A stretch of 28,510 bases of DNA. Source: Anaerolineales bacterium. Lineage in GTDB: Bacteria; Chloroflexota; Anaerolineae; 4572-78; J111. Made by a program: the position numbers and the translations under genes. Positions 7,090 to 15,582 of this stretch are shown piece by piece. The stretch's first letter is position 1, and each line of letters starts with the position of its first letter. The notes beneath the pieces are model-generated. The model was not told where the DNA came from. It did not search any database and was given only the letters and a program-made list of their open reading frames with translations. The stretch is from NCBI GenBank assembly GCA_012032575.1, contig JAAUSP010000021.1, forward strand, positions 1 to 28,510, given 5' to 3'.

Positions 7090-8383
7090 TCAATTTTCCG
7101 AAGTCTCAGCCTGTTTTTTTTCCGGTCCAGGCAGTCTGGAGCGTCCCCTAAAAAGCGACTGCAACCTGATGAGCATACTTTTCAGTTGTTCCTCCAGCGA
7201 AGGTTGGGCCTGGCTTAACTCCTGGGTTGTTTTAGGCGGGAAGGGTTCCTGGCCCCATAACTTGGCGTAAAGGTAACTCAAAACCTCACGAGCTGACGCA
7301 ATTATCGGCGCAGCCAGCAGCGCCCCGATAATTCCGCCCACGCTGGCCCCGATGAACACACCCACCATTACCACCAGCGGTGGCAGTTCTACAGCGTCGC
7401 CTAATACGCGCGGCACAATCAGATTATTTTCGGTTACCTGGACCAGCCAATAAAAGCCGATAACCATGAGCGCAAAGTAAAAGTTATTGATGTCCAGATA
7501 TGTCGAGCCTTGAATCAGAGCCACGATTACAGCCGGTACGGCAGCCAGAAAGGGTCCCAGGCTGGGAATTAACTCCATCACCCCGGCGATAAAGGCCAGG
7601 GCAAACGCTCCCGGCATCCCCAGGGCCGTATTCCCAACCCAGGTAATTATCCCGATGGTAATCATGAGAATAAGCTCCCGCGGAAATAAGCCTGCCAGAT
7701 ATGGCGCAGCCGTTCAAGCAGATGGGCAATTTCTGGCCGATAGGCTTCGGGAATACCCTTAAAAACCAGGGCCGAAACTTATAGGAGTCCAGGCTCATGT
7801 AAAGGGCGAAAAAGAGGGTAAATACAACACTCAACGCGCCCGAAACCAGTGTTCCGGCCACACTGGTTGCCAGGCCGTAAGTGATGGTTGCAGCCGAGCG
7901 CAGCGGTTCGATGATAGCCTGGAGTGAGGGCAGGGTGAGTGGGGCGGAGTCTGAGGCCTGGAGCATCTCCAAAGCCGGGTCAACAAAGCCGGAAAGGTCA
8001 ATCGGCATCCCAAAAACAGGGAGATCGCTGGCCTGGAGACTGACCAGGGTCTGTATTAGCCAATTGTGGATTTGATCAACCAAAATCTGGTAATCAACAG
8101 AAGCGATGATCTGAAATCCATCAATGATGGGAGGCAACAAAATGAGCGGGCTGAGATAAAAAAACAAAATCAGTAATAGGTATGATAACAGCACCGCCAA
8201 CCCGCGCGGGATTTTCAGGCGTTGATGAAAAAAGTTGATCAGGGGCGTCAACAAAAAGGCAATGAGCGCGGCCACAACGAGCAAGGTAAGGGTATCCTGG
8301 CTCAGATAAAGGATATACAAACTAAACAAAAACAAGCCTACTCCGACAATATATTTAGTTGGTCTGCTCCATTCAGTACTCAT
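7090..8383 (-). CDS. AI-2E family transporter (PF01594 permease), two frameshifts
   Basis: Polytopic permease of about 431 residues once two single-base gaps are closed. The N-terminus (from ATG 8383) has two hydrophobic hairpins and then a soluble loop, as in the AI-2E/PerM/UPF0118 family. Near 7769-7771 one C (minus strand) is missing from a CCC run; restoring it reads SYKFRPLVFKGIPEAYRPEI and on to HLLERLRHIWQAYFRG. A second missing base at 7677-7679 joins this to ELILMITIGIITWVG and the typical GVMELIPSLGPFLAAVPAV segment, followed by VPRVLGDAVELPPLVVMVGV. Family members export autoinducer-2 or act as Na+/H+ antiporters; the substrate here cannot be inferred. The cytoplasmic tail is Gln/Arg/Lys-rich. 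It is tandem with the trio, but a separate promoter lies in between. Confidence 0.88.
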
Positions 8384-8402
8384 CCCTGGCTCCGCAAGAA
8401 AT

Positions 8403-8505
8403 AATTCAGGTATCTTCTCAATATGTAGGGGCGAACCTTTGCGGTCGCCCTGTGGGGCAGGCGCAAGGCCGTGCCCCTACCCGAATTATTGAGAAGATAC
8501 TAATT
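8403..8505. repeat. MITE-like palindromic element
   Basis: The ends are imperfect inverted repeats: GTATCTTCTCAATA near 8410 is mirrored by TATTGAGAAGATAC ending at 8500, and TAGGGGC is mirrored by GCCCCTA inside them. The interior has further small hairpins (GGGCGA with TCGCCC, and GGGCA with TGCCC). There is no coding capacity. It fills the spacer between the permease and the debranching enzyme and would be copied into the leader of the permease mRNA. Confidence 0.6.
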
Positions 8506-8567
8506 CAGAATAGGTAAATTATAGCACCCACCGCCAAAAGATAAAAGACCACCTTTACACCTGACCA

Positions 8568-10565
8568 TTACCGGATCTCCCGCCAGGCCCGCAGTACCTC
8601 CGCTACGCTCCAGGCCCGGGCGACACAGCCCCGAGGCGTGTGGGGCGGATCGCCATCAAATGTTTCACTGATACTGCCCAGGCCGGCGTCCCAGAGGTGA
8701 TGTTCCATAGCGGTTAAAAAAGAACAAGCCAATTCCTGATTCTGGTAAACCCGATAATGGGCTGTTACAAACGGCCCCATCAGCCAGGCCCACACCGTAC
8801 CCTGGTGGACGGCGCTGTCACGCTGGAGCGCGTCGCCTCGGCAGCGGTGCCGGTAGGCCGGGTCTTCGGCAGCCAGGGTGCGCAAGCCGTAGGAGGTAAC
8901 CAGGTGCAAAGCACAGATGTCTACCACGGCCTTGGCCTGAACATCGCTCAACAGGGGAAAGGGCAGAGCCACGGCCAGGATTTGATTGGGTCGCAAGCTA
9001 TCATCATAACGGCGGCCATCAGGGTGAAGTTCACCCAGGGGACCATCAATCACATCGTAAAGATATTCGCCGGCCTCAAACCAAAAGCGCTGCCGGAACT
9101 GCGCGGCGATAAGGTCGGCCTGACTCTGGTAGTTGTGCGCCGCTGTTTTTTTGTTCAAGCGTTGGGACAAGTCGGCCATGACCCGCAGGGCATTGTGCCA
9201 CAAGGCATTAACCTCGACCGGTTTGCCGGTACGGGGCGTCACCACCCAGTTGCCGGCTTTGGCATCCATCCAGGTCAATTGTAAGCCCGGTTCACCGGCA
9301 TAGAGCAGGCCGTCAGCCTGATCAACATGAATATTGTAGCGAGTTCCCTGGCGGTACCAGGTTATGATGGCAGTCAGGGTGTCATAAAGCTCTTCGGCCA
9401 GTTTTAGATCGTTAGTGCAGCGCAAATATTGGTGGATGGCATAAAAATACCACAGGGTGGCATCAACTGCGTTGTAATCAGGGATCGGGGAAGTATCGGG
9501 AAAACGGTTGGGCAGCATGCCCTGGTCAAGGCAGCGGGCAAATGTGCGCAAGATGCTGGCGGCTATATCGTACCGGCCCGTACTTAGAGTCAATCCCGGC
9601 AAAGCAATCATGGCATCCCGGCCCCAATCGCTGAACCAGGGATAGCCGGCAATGATCGTGGTCCCCGGCTCTTTTTGCGGAGTGGTCCGCTGCACAATAA
9701 ATTGATCGGCAGTCAGGGCCAGGTGGCTGATCCAGTCCGGTTCGCCGGCAGGATTGTTTTGGACCAGAGCCAATTGGCGCTGCTGTTCCTGCTGTAATGG
9801 TTCAAGCCCGCGGTGGGGTTCAACCGGCTCGGTTGAGCAAATCAAGGTTACGGTTTCGCCGGGCCGTAAGGTCATATTGAAATAGCCGGGGGTGTATAAA
9901 TCCTCCACATCATCCAGGCCGCGCTGCTTTTCTTCGCGGTGCCTGAAATTCCAGTACCATTCGCCATGCGCGGTAAAGCGGCCGCGGTCAGTAATAATGC
10001 GATAAGGCTGGGCATCGGCCGAGGCTTTCACTTCAAAGCCGCCTTTGATCGGGATGATTTTGGGCCGCCAATTACTGCGCTGGTGGCTGTGATAATCCCG
10101 ATAAGCGCAAAATGGAGTCAATTTTAGCCAGAGCGTGTCACTGGCCCGGGTCAGGCTCAGGGTTAGATAGGTGGTATTGTGCCCGTGAGCCATCCAGATG
10201 CGTTGTTCCAGTCGGGCATCGGCCAGGGCATAAACCCAAACCGGGATCAAGCCTTCCAGGTGGAAGGACTCGATATGGCGATAGCCGCGAGGATCAATGG
10301 TGTTACTGGTATATTCGTTGGTGGCCAGAGGGTAAATTTTGCCATCGCCGTCGTAATGGGCCATGACATCAATTTTTGGGACCAGCATAACCCGCTCCAG
10401 CGGGGGGCGAAGGGCCGCTATCAGCAGTCCGTGATAACGGCGGGCGTTGGCTCCGCTGACCGTGCCGGCGGCATAGCCGCCCAGGCCATTCGTTACCAGC
10501 CACTCTTTCTGTGTGGCGCAATCATAGTGGCCACATTCGGCCCGTCCCAGCGTTAGATTATACAT
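8568..10565 (-). CDS. Glycogen debranching enzyme, archaeal type (amylo-alpha-1,6-glucosidase)
   Basis: Complete 665-residue cytoplasmic enzyme. The N-terminal beta-rich domain (1 to ~250) opens with KEWLVTNGLGGYAAGTVSGA and RRYHGLLIA, hallmarks of GDE_N. The C-terminal (alpha/alpha)6 domain carries GYPWFSDWGRDAMIALPGLT (residues ~307-326), LPNRFPD (~351), YNAVDATLWY (~364), LTWMDAK (~430) and AVHQGTVWAWL (~597). These match the GDE_C/TIGR01561 family, in which Asp/Glu residues of these blocks hydrolyse alpha-1,6 branches of glycogen or limit dextrin. Start: ATG 10565 has GAAAGGA upstream and an extended -10 promoter further out. It is single-cistron and divergent from the LURP-one-like gene. 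No other glycogen gene is in the window. Confidence 0.93.
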   Translation of the reverse strand: MYNLTLGRAECGHYDCATQKEWLVTNGLGGYAAGTVSGANARRYHGLLIAALRPPLERVMLVPKIDVMAHYDGDGKIYPLATNEYTSNTIDPRGYRHIESFHLEGLIPVWVYALADARLEQRIWMAHGHNTTYLTLSLTRASDTLWLKLTPFCAYRDYHSHQRSNWRPKIIPIKGGFEVKASADAQPYRIITDRGRFTAHGEWYWNFRHREEKQRGLDDVEDLYTPGYFNMTLRPGETVTLICSTEPVEPHRGLEPLQQEQQRQLALVQNNPAGEPDWISHLALTADQFIVQRTTPQKEPGTTIIAGYPWFSDWGRDAMIALPGLTLSTGRYDIAASILRTFARCLDQGMLPNRFPDTSPIPDYNAVDATLWYFYAIHQYLRCTNDLKLAEELYDTLTAIITWYRQGTRYNIHVDQADGLLYAGEPGLQLTWMDAKAGNWVVTPRTGKPVEVNALWHNALRVMADLSQRLNKKTAAHNYQSQADLIAAQFRQRFWFEAGEYLYDVIDGPLGELHPDGRRYDDSLRPNQILAVALPFPLLSDVQAKAVVDICALHLVTSYGLRTLAAEDPAYRHRCRGDALQRDSAVHQGTVWAWLMGPFVTAHYRVYQNQELACSFLTAMEHHLWDAGLGSISETFDGDPPHTPRGCVARAWSVAEVLRAWREIR

Positions 10566-10614
10566 TCGGATTTCCTTTCACGTCGTTGTGTCGGGTGTTA
10601 GTTTGGACCTGAAT

Positions 10615-10623
10615 AGTATAACA
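10615..10623 (-). promoter_or_regulatory. Extended -10 promoter of the debranching enzyme gene
   Basis: The minus strand reads TGTTATACT, an extended -10 (TGn plus TATACT). The -35 region at the right distance is poor (TTCATC). It would give a leader of about 43 nt before ATG 10565. Confidence 0.45.
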
Positions 10624-10675
10624 TAAAATTCCGAGGGATGAAGGAAATAAACCCTCAAGAAAATTAAATGCAACG

Positions 10676-10704
10676 TTGCGAATCTTTCCCAACATGGATA
10701 TAAT
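10676..10704 (+). promoter_or_regulatory. Predicted sigma70-type promoter of the LURP-one-like gene
   Basis: TTGCGA (10676-10681), an exact 17-bp spacer, and a perfect TATAAT (10699-10704). Transcription would start near 10711, about 35 nt before the GTG start at 10746. Together with the minus-strand promoter it makes 10566-10745 a divergent control region. Confidence 0.65.
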
Positions 10705-10745
10705 GGAATCGTTATGGAAAGTTGCAGCTTACCCAGGAGAAATTT

Positions 10746-11348
10746 GTGAACTATCCCTTGACTATGACCTTCAAGGTGCTGGCCCTGGCTCCGCAAATTT
10801 TTGTGCGCGATGCCAACGGCACGGAAATTATGTATGTCAAACAGAAGCTGTTCAAGCTGAAGGAAGCCATCAATATTTTTTCCGATCAATCGCAGAGCCG
10901 CCAGATCTACTCCATTAAAGCCGACCGGATTATTGATTTCTCGGCTCGTTACAACTTTAGCGACAGCCAGGGCATGAGCCTGGGTGCAGTCAAGCGGCGC
11001 GGTATGCGTTCGCTCTGGAAGGCCAGCTACGATATTTTTGACGGTGAACAGGTGACTTTCCACATCCAGGAAGAAAATGCCATGATCAAGGTGGTAGACG
11101 CACTTTTTGGCGAAATACCGATCATCGGCATGTTTTCGGGCTATATTTTTAATCCGGCTTATCTGGTGATGCGTGCCGGTTCAGCCGGTCAGCCGGGTCC
11201 TACGGTGATGCGCTTATCAAAACAGCCAGCGTTTTTAGAAACTGGCTTTAAGGTCGAAAAAATGGATCAAACCTTAAGTGCCAGAGAAGAAGAGCAGATT
11301 CTGCTCGGTTTACTCATGATGACCCTCTTGGAGCGCAGTCGGGGATGA
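10746..11348 (+). CDS. LURP-one-related (LOR/Tubby-like fold) protein
   Basis: Soluble beta-rich protein of about 200 residues. Features typical of the LURP-one-related family are an opening strand with VRDANGTEIMYVKQKLFKLK, a middle SADxxx-like block (YSIKADRIIDFSARYNFSD), WKASYDIFDGEQVTFHIQEE, and a late helix LSAREEEQILLGLLMMTLLE. The fold resembles the Tubby/phospholipid scramblase barrel. Bacterial members have no settled function. Start: GTG 10746 follows AGGAGA at 10735-10740 with good spacing. A TTG at 10722 lies upstream of that ribosome site and is less likely. It is monocistronic, with a hairpin between it and the convergent SixA-like gene. Confidence 0.75.
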   Translation: MNYPLTMTFKVLALAPQIFVRDANGTEIMYVKQKLFKLKEAINIFSDQSQSRQIYSIKADRIIDFSARYNFSDSQGMSLGAVKRRGMRSLWKASYDIFDGEQVTFHIQEENAMIKVVDALFGEIPIIGMFSGYIFNPAYLVMRAGSAGQPGPTVMRLSKQPAFLETGFKVEKMDQTLSAREEEQILLGLLMMTLLERSRG

Positions 11349-11355
11349 CGGGCGC

Positions 11356-11419
11356 GAGGCGCAGAGGCGGGCAGCGATGATAGAATCTTTTTCAAACTTC
11401 GTCCCCCGCCTCGCGCCTC
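11356..11419. terminator. Bidirectional hairpin between convergent genes
   Basis: GAGGCGCAGAGGCGGG (11356-11371) pairs with CCCGCCTCGCGCCTC (11405-11419) with one bulged base and a ~33-nt loop. It lies between the LURP-one-like gene and the convergent SixA-like gene and is GC-rich, without a clear U-tract. Confidence 0.5.
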
Positions 11420-11434
11420 AATATTTTGCTCCAT

Positions 11435-11965
11435 TTACTCCAATGCTTTGACCAATTTGGGAATAACAAACCACTGGAGTACCCCCTCGCCGGGTTCTAA
11501 TTCCGTCCAATCGGCAATATCAAAGTCAATACAGATTAATCCCGCGGTGGGAATTTTGATGGACCAGCTATCCGTCCATTTCTCTCCGGCGATTTGAGGA
11601 TTGCACAAGACCGCCACCGTTTCTTCCAGAATGGGATTGTGCCCAATCAGCAGGACTCGTTCCACCGTAGCCGGTAATCGCTGTAAAGCAGCGATTAAAT
11701 CTTCGCTGCCGCCGCCATAAAAAGACTCCTCCCATTGAATCGCTTTCCGATAGCCGCAAGCCTCGGCGGCCAGTTGGGCCGTTTGTTTGGCCCGCTGGGC
11801 CGGCGACGCCACAATAGTATCCGGCACACAACTAAAGCGGGCCAGCACTTCGCCCATGCGCGGCGCATCTTCCAAACCGCGTTTAGCCAGAGGCCGGTCA
11901 AAATCTGCCTGGCCCGGATTGCCCCAATCTGATTTGGCATGGCGTAAAATCAAGACAGTTTTCAT
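11435..11965 (-). CDS. SixA-like histidine phosphatase
   Basis: Small one-domain histidine phosphatase of 176 residues. The N-terminus reads MKTVLILRHAKSDWGNPG, with the RHA form of the catalytic motif and the following W typical of SixA, then DFDRPLAKRGLEDAPRMGEV. The second His lies in RVLLIGHNPILEETVAVL, with SPAQRAKQTAQLAAE supplying conserved Arg/Thr. E. coli SixA removes phosphate from phosphohistidine on a phosphotransfer protein. Homologues in other phyla have unproven substrates, so the phosphohistidine role is inference. The start is well supported: AAAGGAGGAACCG precedes the ATG at 11965 and a TATAAT -10 box lies at 11986-11991 (minus strand). The C-terminus has LPATVERV and an acidic stretch typical of the family. 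Confidence 0.88.
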   Translation of the reverse strand: MKTVLILRHAKSDWGNPGQADFDRPLAKRGLEDAPRMGEVLARFSCVPDTIVASPAQRAKQTAQLAAEACGYRKAIQWEESFYGGGSEDLIAALQRLPATVERVLLIGHNPILEETVAVLCNPQIAGEKWTDSWSIKIPTAGLICIDFDIADWTELEPGEGVLQWFVIPKLVKALE

Positions 11966-12020
11966 CGGTTCCTCCTTTTGCTTTCATTATAATCAACTGT
12001 CGCGAAAAAGATAGCGTTCT

Positions 12021-12118
12021 CCCTCTATTGGGCCTGTCCCAGATTTTAGGCAGACCTCATAGGTTTTCAAAACCTATGAGGTCTATTTCTTAAAAATTAG
12101 GACGCACCCCCTCTATTG
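12021..12118. mobile_element. MITE-like element with perfect central palindrome and 10-bp direct flanks
   Basis: The centre is a perfect palindrome: AGACCTCATAGGTTTT (12052-12067), one C, then its exact reverse complement (12069-12084). Outside this are imperfect inverted ends (GTCCCAGATTTTAGG against the reverse of TTAAAAATTAGGAC). The block is bracketed by the same 10-mer CCCTCTATTG at 12021-12030 and 12109-12118, which resembles a target duplication. There is no coding capacity. It sits in the divergent spacer between the SixA-like and WecA-like genes. Confidence 0.55.
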
Positions 12119-12172
12119 AAATAGCGATAAGCTGATTTGCTCATTTGTCCTGATGCTTTTATGCTCAATTCA

Positions 12173-13207
12173 ATGAGCTATCTGATTGTTTTTATCACGG
12201 CTTTTGGACTTGCCTGGCTGATTACCCCTCTCAGCGCCAAACTTGGCCGCCGATTGGGCCTGACTGACCGACCGGCGGCCGGCGGGAGCACCAGGGAGAA
12301 GTGCCTCGCGTGGGCGGCATCGCCTTGTTTGCCGGCTTTGTCGGAGCCGGGCTGTTGGTCTTTGGACTGAGTCTGCTGGGTGTCTGGCCGCCCATCGGGG
12401 CAGAAGATCGCAAGCTGTTAACCGGCGTGCTGGCCGGCAGTATGTTTGTATTTCTCTTTGGGCTGTGGGATGACCGGCGTGAACTGCCGGCCTGGCCTCA
12501 ATTTGCGGCCCAATTCGGCGCAGCCTGATAGCTATCAGCTTTGATATTATCGTCGAGCGGGTTACGCTGCCAATTCGCGGCTACACCGTTTTTCCCCTGT
12601 GGATAACCTATCCGCTGACCGTCTTCTGGATAATGGGCATGATCAATACGGTCAATTGGCTGGACGGCCTGGATGGACTGGCCGCCGGGGTAGCGGCAAT
12701 CGCCAGTTTGCTTTTTGCCATTCATGCTTATAGCCTGGGACAGACGGTGGTAGCCCTGTTTCCGCTGGCGTTGGCGGCGGCTTGCCTGGGATTTCTGCCG
12801 TTCAATTTTCACCCAGCCCGTATTTTTTATGGGCAGCAGCGGCAGCATGCTGCTTGGCTTTGCCCTGGCCTCGCTCTCCATTTTAGCCCCGGCCAAAGTC
12901 GCTACGGCCTTGCTGGTATTGGGCATTCCCATTCTGGATGTGGTCTGGTTGATCGTTCAACGCTGGCGGCAGCGCGGCAATCCGACCAGAGCCGGGCGCG
13001 ACCATTTGCACTACCGCCTGCTCGACCTGGGTTTCAGCCAGCGCCAGATTGTGTCGCTCTACTATAGCTTCTGCGCCGCTTTTGGCCTGCTGGCCCTCCT
13101 TATCGAAGACCGGCTCTTTTAAGCTGGTCGCTCTGGTCGTGATGGCCGGCTTGACCCTGGCGCTGTTGTGGTGGCTGGCAAAAACAGGTAGCACAGGTAA
13201 CAGGTGA
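12173..13207 (+). CDS. WecA/MraY-like undecaprenyl-phosphate sugar-phosphate transferase, four frameshifts
   Basis: Polytopic glycosyltransferase-4 family protein of about 344 residues after correction. Such enzymes attach GlcNAc-1-P or a similar sugar phosphate to undecaprenyl phosphate, starting cell-wall or surface-glycan synthesis. Pieces: MSYLIVFITAFGLAWLITPL from 12173; a missing C near 12280 restores DRPAARREHQGEVPRVGG; then FGLWDDRRELP; a missing C near 12524; then MINTVNWLDGLDGLAAGVAA (catalytic Asp pair); an extra T at 12823-12828 before FMGSSGSMLLGFALA; HLHYRLLDLG (His motif); and an extra T at 13117-13120, after which the last helix KLVALVVMAGLTLALLWWLA runs to TGA 13207. The usual GDSGS reads GSSGS here, losing a conserved Asp. 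The family is certain, the sugar unknown. Confidence 0.85.
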
Positions 13208-13236
13208 ATTAATTCTGCTATCTGTTACCTTGCTAC
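13188..13236. terminator. Hairpin between convergent genes
   Basis: GTAGCACAGGTAACAG (13188-13203) pairs with CTGTTACCTTGCTAC (13222-13236) with one bulge and an 18-nt AT-rich loop. It covers the end of the WecA-like gene and the stop of the convergent epimerase, so it may serve both. Confidence 0.5.
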
Positions 13237-14210
13237 ACATACCCAATAGACCGATACCACTCCAGCGTGCGCTGTGCGCCTTCGGTAAAGGTGGAAGGCT
13301 CAAAGCCTAATTCGCGCTGGGCTTTGCTGTAATCCACAATCCAATCGTGAAAAACATACGGTTCCAGGTTTTTGGGGTAAAAAGGTTCGCGCTTGGTAAA
13401 GAGGGCCACAAACTCTAACAGCCGGGAAAATTCGAGCATCACCCAGCCGGGAAAATTAACCCGCCAACTGCTGCGATTGGCCAGGCAACTGACAATAAAA
13501 TTGGCTTCGTGATGGGAAATGCTCTGGTTGGAAATATTGTAAACTTCGCCGACTCTGCCCCTCGTTAGGGCTGCTTCAATGGCCCTGGCCGCATCGCCCA
13601 CATAGCAGGGAAAGATAAAATGCCGGCCCTGGTGAACCTGGACCCGCCAGTTGTGCAAAAACTCCTCAAAAAAGAGGCGGTTGAAGGCATAATGGCCGTG
13701 CGGTCCATACAATGCACCCAGGCGCAGGATGACCACCGGCAGGCCCTTGTCCACATAAGTGTGAGCCAAACGCTCGCCCCGGTATTTGGTCAGGGCATAA
13801 TTGTCCGTGGGATAGGGCCGGCAGAGCGTTTCCTCGGTGATGATGACGCCTGGCGGCTGCGGGCCAACCACGATAATGGTGCTGATATGAATGAACCGCT
13901 TGACCTTTGCTGCCAGCGCTGCTTCCAGAACATTCCGCGTGCCCTCGACGTTAGTGGCGATAAAAGGGGGTGGGGGTCCCCACAATCGAAAGTGAGCCGC
14001 TGCGTGGATGACATAATCACAGCCGGTCATCGCTGCCCCAACCGCCGCTGCATCGGTCACATCGCCGCGGGCAATCTCAATCCCTAAATGCTCTAATACG
14101 GTTGTATCCGTAGCGGGTCGAACCAGTGCCCGCAGCGGGTAGCCCTGGCTGGCTAAATACTCACCCAAGTTTTGCCCTAGAAAGCCTGTTGCGCCGGTCA
14201 TCAGAATCAA
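13233..14210 (-). CDS. NAD(P)-dependent epimerase/dehydratase (extended SDR)
   Basis: Complete 325-residue extended short-chain dehydrogenase. MILMTGATGFLGQNLGEYLA gives the Rossmann GxxGxxG. Next are ARGDVTDAAAV (adenine-binding Asp), VIHAAAHFRLWG, the catalytic Ser/Thr in FIHISTIIVVG, YALTK (YxxxK) in DNYALTKYRGERLA, and LRLGALYGPHGHY. The C-terminus ends LGFEPSTFTEGAQRTLEWYR, as in sugar-epimerase and dihydroflavonol-reductase-like members including HpnA-type proteins. The substrate may be a nucleotide sugar (compatible with the neighbouring WecA-like gene) or a lipid-linked ketone; the sequence does not decide. It is last in a same-strand run of four minus-strand genes, with a 112-bp repeat-containing spacer upstream. 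Confidence 0.87.
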   Translation of the reverse strand: MILMTGATGFLGQNLGEYLASQGYPLRALVRPATDTTVLEHLGIEIARGDVTDAAAVGAAMTGCDYVIHAAAHFRLWGPPPPFIATNVEGTRNVLEAALAAKVKRFIHISTIIVVGPQPPGVIITEETLCRPYPTDNYALTKYRGERLAHTYVDKGLPVVILRLGALYGPHGHYAFNRLFFEEFLHNWRVQVHQGRHFIFPCYVGDAARAIEAALTRGRVGEVYNISNQSISHHEANFIVSCLANRSSWRVNFPGWVMLEFSRLLEFVALFTKREPFYPKNLEPYVFHDWIVDYSKAQRELGFEPSTFTEGAQRTLEWYRSIGYV

Positions 14211-14227
14211 GTGTGGTGTCCTTGTGG

Positions 14228-14319
14228 GCAGAAGTCAGTAAGCAGAAGGCAGTAGCCAGCCCATAGCATAGTATGGGCGCTGCGGTATAGTCAGAAAATT
14301 CCCCCGTCTACCGTCTACC
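14228..14319. repeat. Short tandem-word spacer (GCAGAAG/CAGTA words and CCGTCTA x2)
   Basis: The spacer between epimerase and alcohol dehydrogenase has reiterated GCAGAAG/CAGTA words at 14228-14258 and two CCGTCTA heptamers at 14304-14319. CCGTCTG copies of the same heptamer family occur at 28301-28316 inside the GT39 gene. Confidence 0.5.
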
Positions 14320-14322
14320 TTT

Positions 14323-15493
14323 TTACCAATCAATGTCTTTGCCCTGGTATGCATACAGGAAGAGCTGGCGAATATCTTCCGTTCCAGGTGCGCGGGTGGG
14401 GGTGACGATTTGGCTGTCGCTTTCGGCATTTTCAACTAATTTGTCAAGGTTGTTTTCCAGGTCTGCGGGCGAAATCTCGGCAGCTTGCCGGATGGAGAGC
14501 GGCTGGCCAATCTCAGCCGCCAGCCGGCGAACGGCCTGAACGAGACTCGCCGCGCCTTGCTGGGGCGTGGCAGCGGGCAACCCCAGCAGTGCGGCCAGAT
14601 CAGCGTAGCGCGGCGACGGAGTGTCGCCCCGACTGTTAAACTGGATGGTATAAGGCAAAAACAAACCAACCGTGCGGCCATGCGGCAAATTATACACGGC
14701 TCCCAGGCTGTGCCCCATTGCGTGGGCCAGCGAACACATCGAATTGATAAAGCCCAGGCCGGCAATAGCCGCGGCATTGTGCATCTTCTCGCGGGCTTCT
14801 TCATCCGCGCCGTTCGCTACGGCCCGGGGCAGGTAATTAAAAATAAGCTGGACGGCTTTCAAGCATAAACCATCGGCAAAATCGTTGTTCCAGGTGGAAG
14901 TGTAGCCTTCAATGGCGTGGGTGAGGGCATCCATGCCGGTATCGGCGGTAAGCTGGGGCGGCATAGTGGCCGCCAGTGCGGGGTCTACAATGGCTATATC
15001 GGGGATATTCTCCGGTGAGCCGATGGCAACTTTACGCTGGTCTTCCGGGTCGGTCAGCACAATGCCCCAGGTCACTTCGGCCCCGGTGCCGCTGGTGGCG
15101 CTGATGGCGACCATTTTGGCTTTTTGGCGCAGATTGAGCGGTTCAAAAGGCGTGACGGCCAGAATATTAATCTGTGGGTTCTCGTACAAAATCCACATCG
15201 CTTTGGCCGCATCAAGGGCCGAACCACCGCCCAGCCCCACCACCCAATCCGGCTGGTAGGCAGTCATCGCCGCTGCCCCCGCTGAATGGTCGCCACGGCC
15301 GGCTCGGCTTCAACCTCGCTGAAAACCTGACTGGCAATACCGGCCTGGCTCAATTTTCCTGGACACGCCGGACAATGCCCAACCCGACCAGCGTTTCATC
15401 GGTCACAATAAAGGCACGCTGGCCGGTCAATTGAGTCAAATGATCGAGGGCATCAGATCCAAAAACGATTTCGGGACTGCGGAAGTACCACAT
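14323..15493 (-). CDS. Iron-containing (group III) alcohol dehydrogenase, two frameshifts
   Basis: About 390 residues after correction, the normal family size. From ATG 15493: [19 protein letters not shown], then [14 protein letters not shown] missing base in the T-run at 15354-15357 (plus strand) and another in the C-run at 15276-15280 restore [20 protein letters not shown] and [20 protein letters not shown]. Then come [13 protein letters not shown] (nucleotide-binding, ~90), [24 protein letters not shown] (metal Asp), [14 protein letters not shown], and [19 protein letters not shown] with the metal-binding His residues. It interconverts an alcohol and aldehyde using NAD(P)H, with divalent iron or zinc. 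Broad-range, lactaldehyde or 1,3-propanediol-type activities are possible. It lies downstream of the C39/TPR gene, with a hairpin between. Confidence 0.9.
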
Positions 15494-15526
15494 GGCTGGA
15501 TAACCTGTTTTTTAAGGGAATTGAGG

Positions 15527-15582
15527 GAACTGAAGGAACTGAGGGAAGATATTTCTTTCGGTTCCCTCAGTTCCGTTAGTTC
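15527..15582. repeat. Large imperfect hairpin built from GGAACTGA words
   Basis: Arms at 15527-15547 and 15562-15582 match at 18 of 21 positions, with a 14-nt loop. Both arms are made of the repeated word GGAACTGA/GGGAACTGA. The right arm includes the stop codon of the C39/TPR gene. It may separate that gene from the alcohol dehydrogenase on the minus strand, though no U-tract follows. Confidence 0.55.

Noticed and set aside
6995..7093. 33-residue N-terminal extension of the phosphomutase-like protein
   Set aside because: It spans the predicted promoter (7034-7062); ATG 6994 has a ribosome site just upstream.
7484..7770. Distinct C-terminal end for the AI-2E permease in its first frame
   Set aside because: After about 7770 that frame loses hydrophobic pattern, while the other two frames carry the family blocks; it is an artefact of two frameshifts.
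10578..11063. 161-codon minus-strand frame opposite the LURP-one-like gene
   Set aside because: Antisense shadow of a real gene and of the divergent promoter region; no start signal and no recognisable family.
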